Origin: Deinococcus depolymerans | GTDB lineage: Bacteria > Deinococcota > Deinococci > Deinococcales > Deinococcaceae | Direction of reading: 5' to 3' | Length of the DNA: 64,000 nucleotides | Assembly: GCF_039522025.1 (NCBI RefSeq) | Contig: NZ_BAAADB010000001.1 | Location: 1-64,000 of the forward strand | Shown here: one piece after another, positions 63,621 to 64,000 of the stretch | Numbering within the stretch: the stretch's first letter is position 1 | Layout: every line of letters starts with the position of its first letter | The notes under the pieces: generated by a model | Databases searched by the model: none | What the model saw: only the letters and a program-made list of their open reading frames with translations | Told to the model about the DNA's origin: nothing | Made by a program: the position numbers and the translations under genes

Positions 63621-63983
63621 ATGGCTTACGACAAACAGGCTCTTATCGACCAGCTCGGCCAGCTCACCATCATGGAACTCGCGGACCTCATCGACGGTCT
63701 GAAGGAAACCTGGGGCGTCACCGCCGCCGTCGCCGCTGGCCCCGCCGCCGGCCCCGCCGCTGCCGTTGAAGAGAAGACCGAATTCGACGTCATCCTCGTT
63801 GACGCCGGCGCCAGCAAGATCAACGTCATTAAGGAAATCCGCGCCATCACCGGCCTGGGCCTGAAAGAAGCCAAGGACATGAGCGAGAAGGGCGGCGCGC
63901 TGAAGGAAGGCATCAGCAAGGACGAAGCCGAGAAGATCAAGGCCCAGCTGGAAGCTGCTGGCGCCCGCGTCGAACTCAAGTAA
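63621..63983 (+). CDS. rplL: Ribosomal protein bL12 (L7/L12)
   Basis: A 120-aa stalk protein. The N-terminal dimerisation helices ([20 protein letters not shown]) are followed by an Ala/Gly/Pro hinge ([16 protein letters not shown]) and the C-terminal factor-binding domain ([20 protein letters not shown]). GGAGG precedes ATG 63621. The window ends 17 nt after the stop; rpoB usually follows. Confidence 0.98.
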   Translation: MAYDKQALIDQLGQLTIMELADLIDGLKETWGVTAAVAAGPAAGPAAAVEEKTEFDVILVDAGASKINVIKEIRAITGLGLKEAKDMSEKGGALKEGISKDEAEKIKAQLEAAGARVELK

Positions 63984-64000
63984 GTCCCCCCTACCGGGAG

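Overview
The window is a 64 kb piece of a GC-rich (roughly 68-70% by eye) chromosome that almost certainly belongs to a Deinococcus species. The elongation factor Tu, RecR, IF-3 and ribosomal protein sequences look deinococcal. Many genes have a TANNNT -10 box only 5-8 nt before the start codon, the leaderless promoter layout known to be common in Deinococcus. Most of the region is core chromosome; there is no phage, transposase or CRISPR array.

Layout: 0.1-2.4 kb holds MITE-like repeats, a membrane PIN-TRAM protein, an orphan sigma-region-2-like small protein and a small membrane protein. 2.6-2.8 kb has tRNA-Val and tRNA-Cys. 3.0-6.9 kb has a secreted DsbA-like protein and a PadR regulator operon with two paralogous prefix-domain membrane proteins. 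6.9-13.1 kb has thrS with a candidate attenuator leader peptide, a LprI-like protein, a GNAT enzyme, a DUF805 protein, a metallophosphatase, a glutaredoxin and infC (probable AUA start). 13.2-17.1 kb has a glycogen debranching enzyme, a NrtR-like regulator and ybaB-recR. 17.1-23.2 kb is an envelope/glycolipid neighbourhood (deacetylases, MFS, GT2, GT4, VOC). 23.2-29 kb has a GAF-PAS histidine kinase/NarL-type regulator pair and a peptide-binding lipoprotein. 29.5-30.4 kb is hslO.

30.5-37.2 kb is the most unusual part: a lasso-like RiPP cassette. It has a nucleotidyltransferase fused to a B2-type (transglutaminase-like) protease, an HPr-kinase-like protein, a PqqD/RRE (B1) protein and, divergently, a 59-residue precursor with the lasso leader signature. 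The precursor overlaps the start of a very large secreted ExeM/NucH-type nuclease with a lamin-tail domain. No macrolactam synthetase (C protein) is present.

37.2-54 kb carries a GrpB-nucleotidyltransferase fusion, an HtrA protease, a CCA-adding-type enzyme, an M50 protease, a hemolysin III-type protein, guaB, tRNA-Ala, a PQQ-propeller protein, secreted and PEGA lipoproteins, an MBL hydrolase, a YbjN protein, gltA, tsaB and a secreted esterase. 54-58 kb encodes a heterodimeric ABC exporter. 58.2-64 kb is the highly conserved translation block tRNA-Thr/Tyr/Gly/Thr-tuf-rpmG-secE-nusG-rplK-rplA-rplJ-rplL, in the same order as the E. coli thrU-tufB-secE-nusG-rplKAJL region apart from rpmG.

A family of short inverted-repeat elements (72-155 bp) is scattered between genes. 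Six copies are flanked by matching 3-bp TGA or TCA direct repeats, and four or five use the TGA stop codon of a resident gene as the target. This is the signature of a MITE mobilised by a TNA-targeting transposase.
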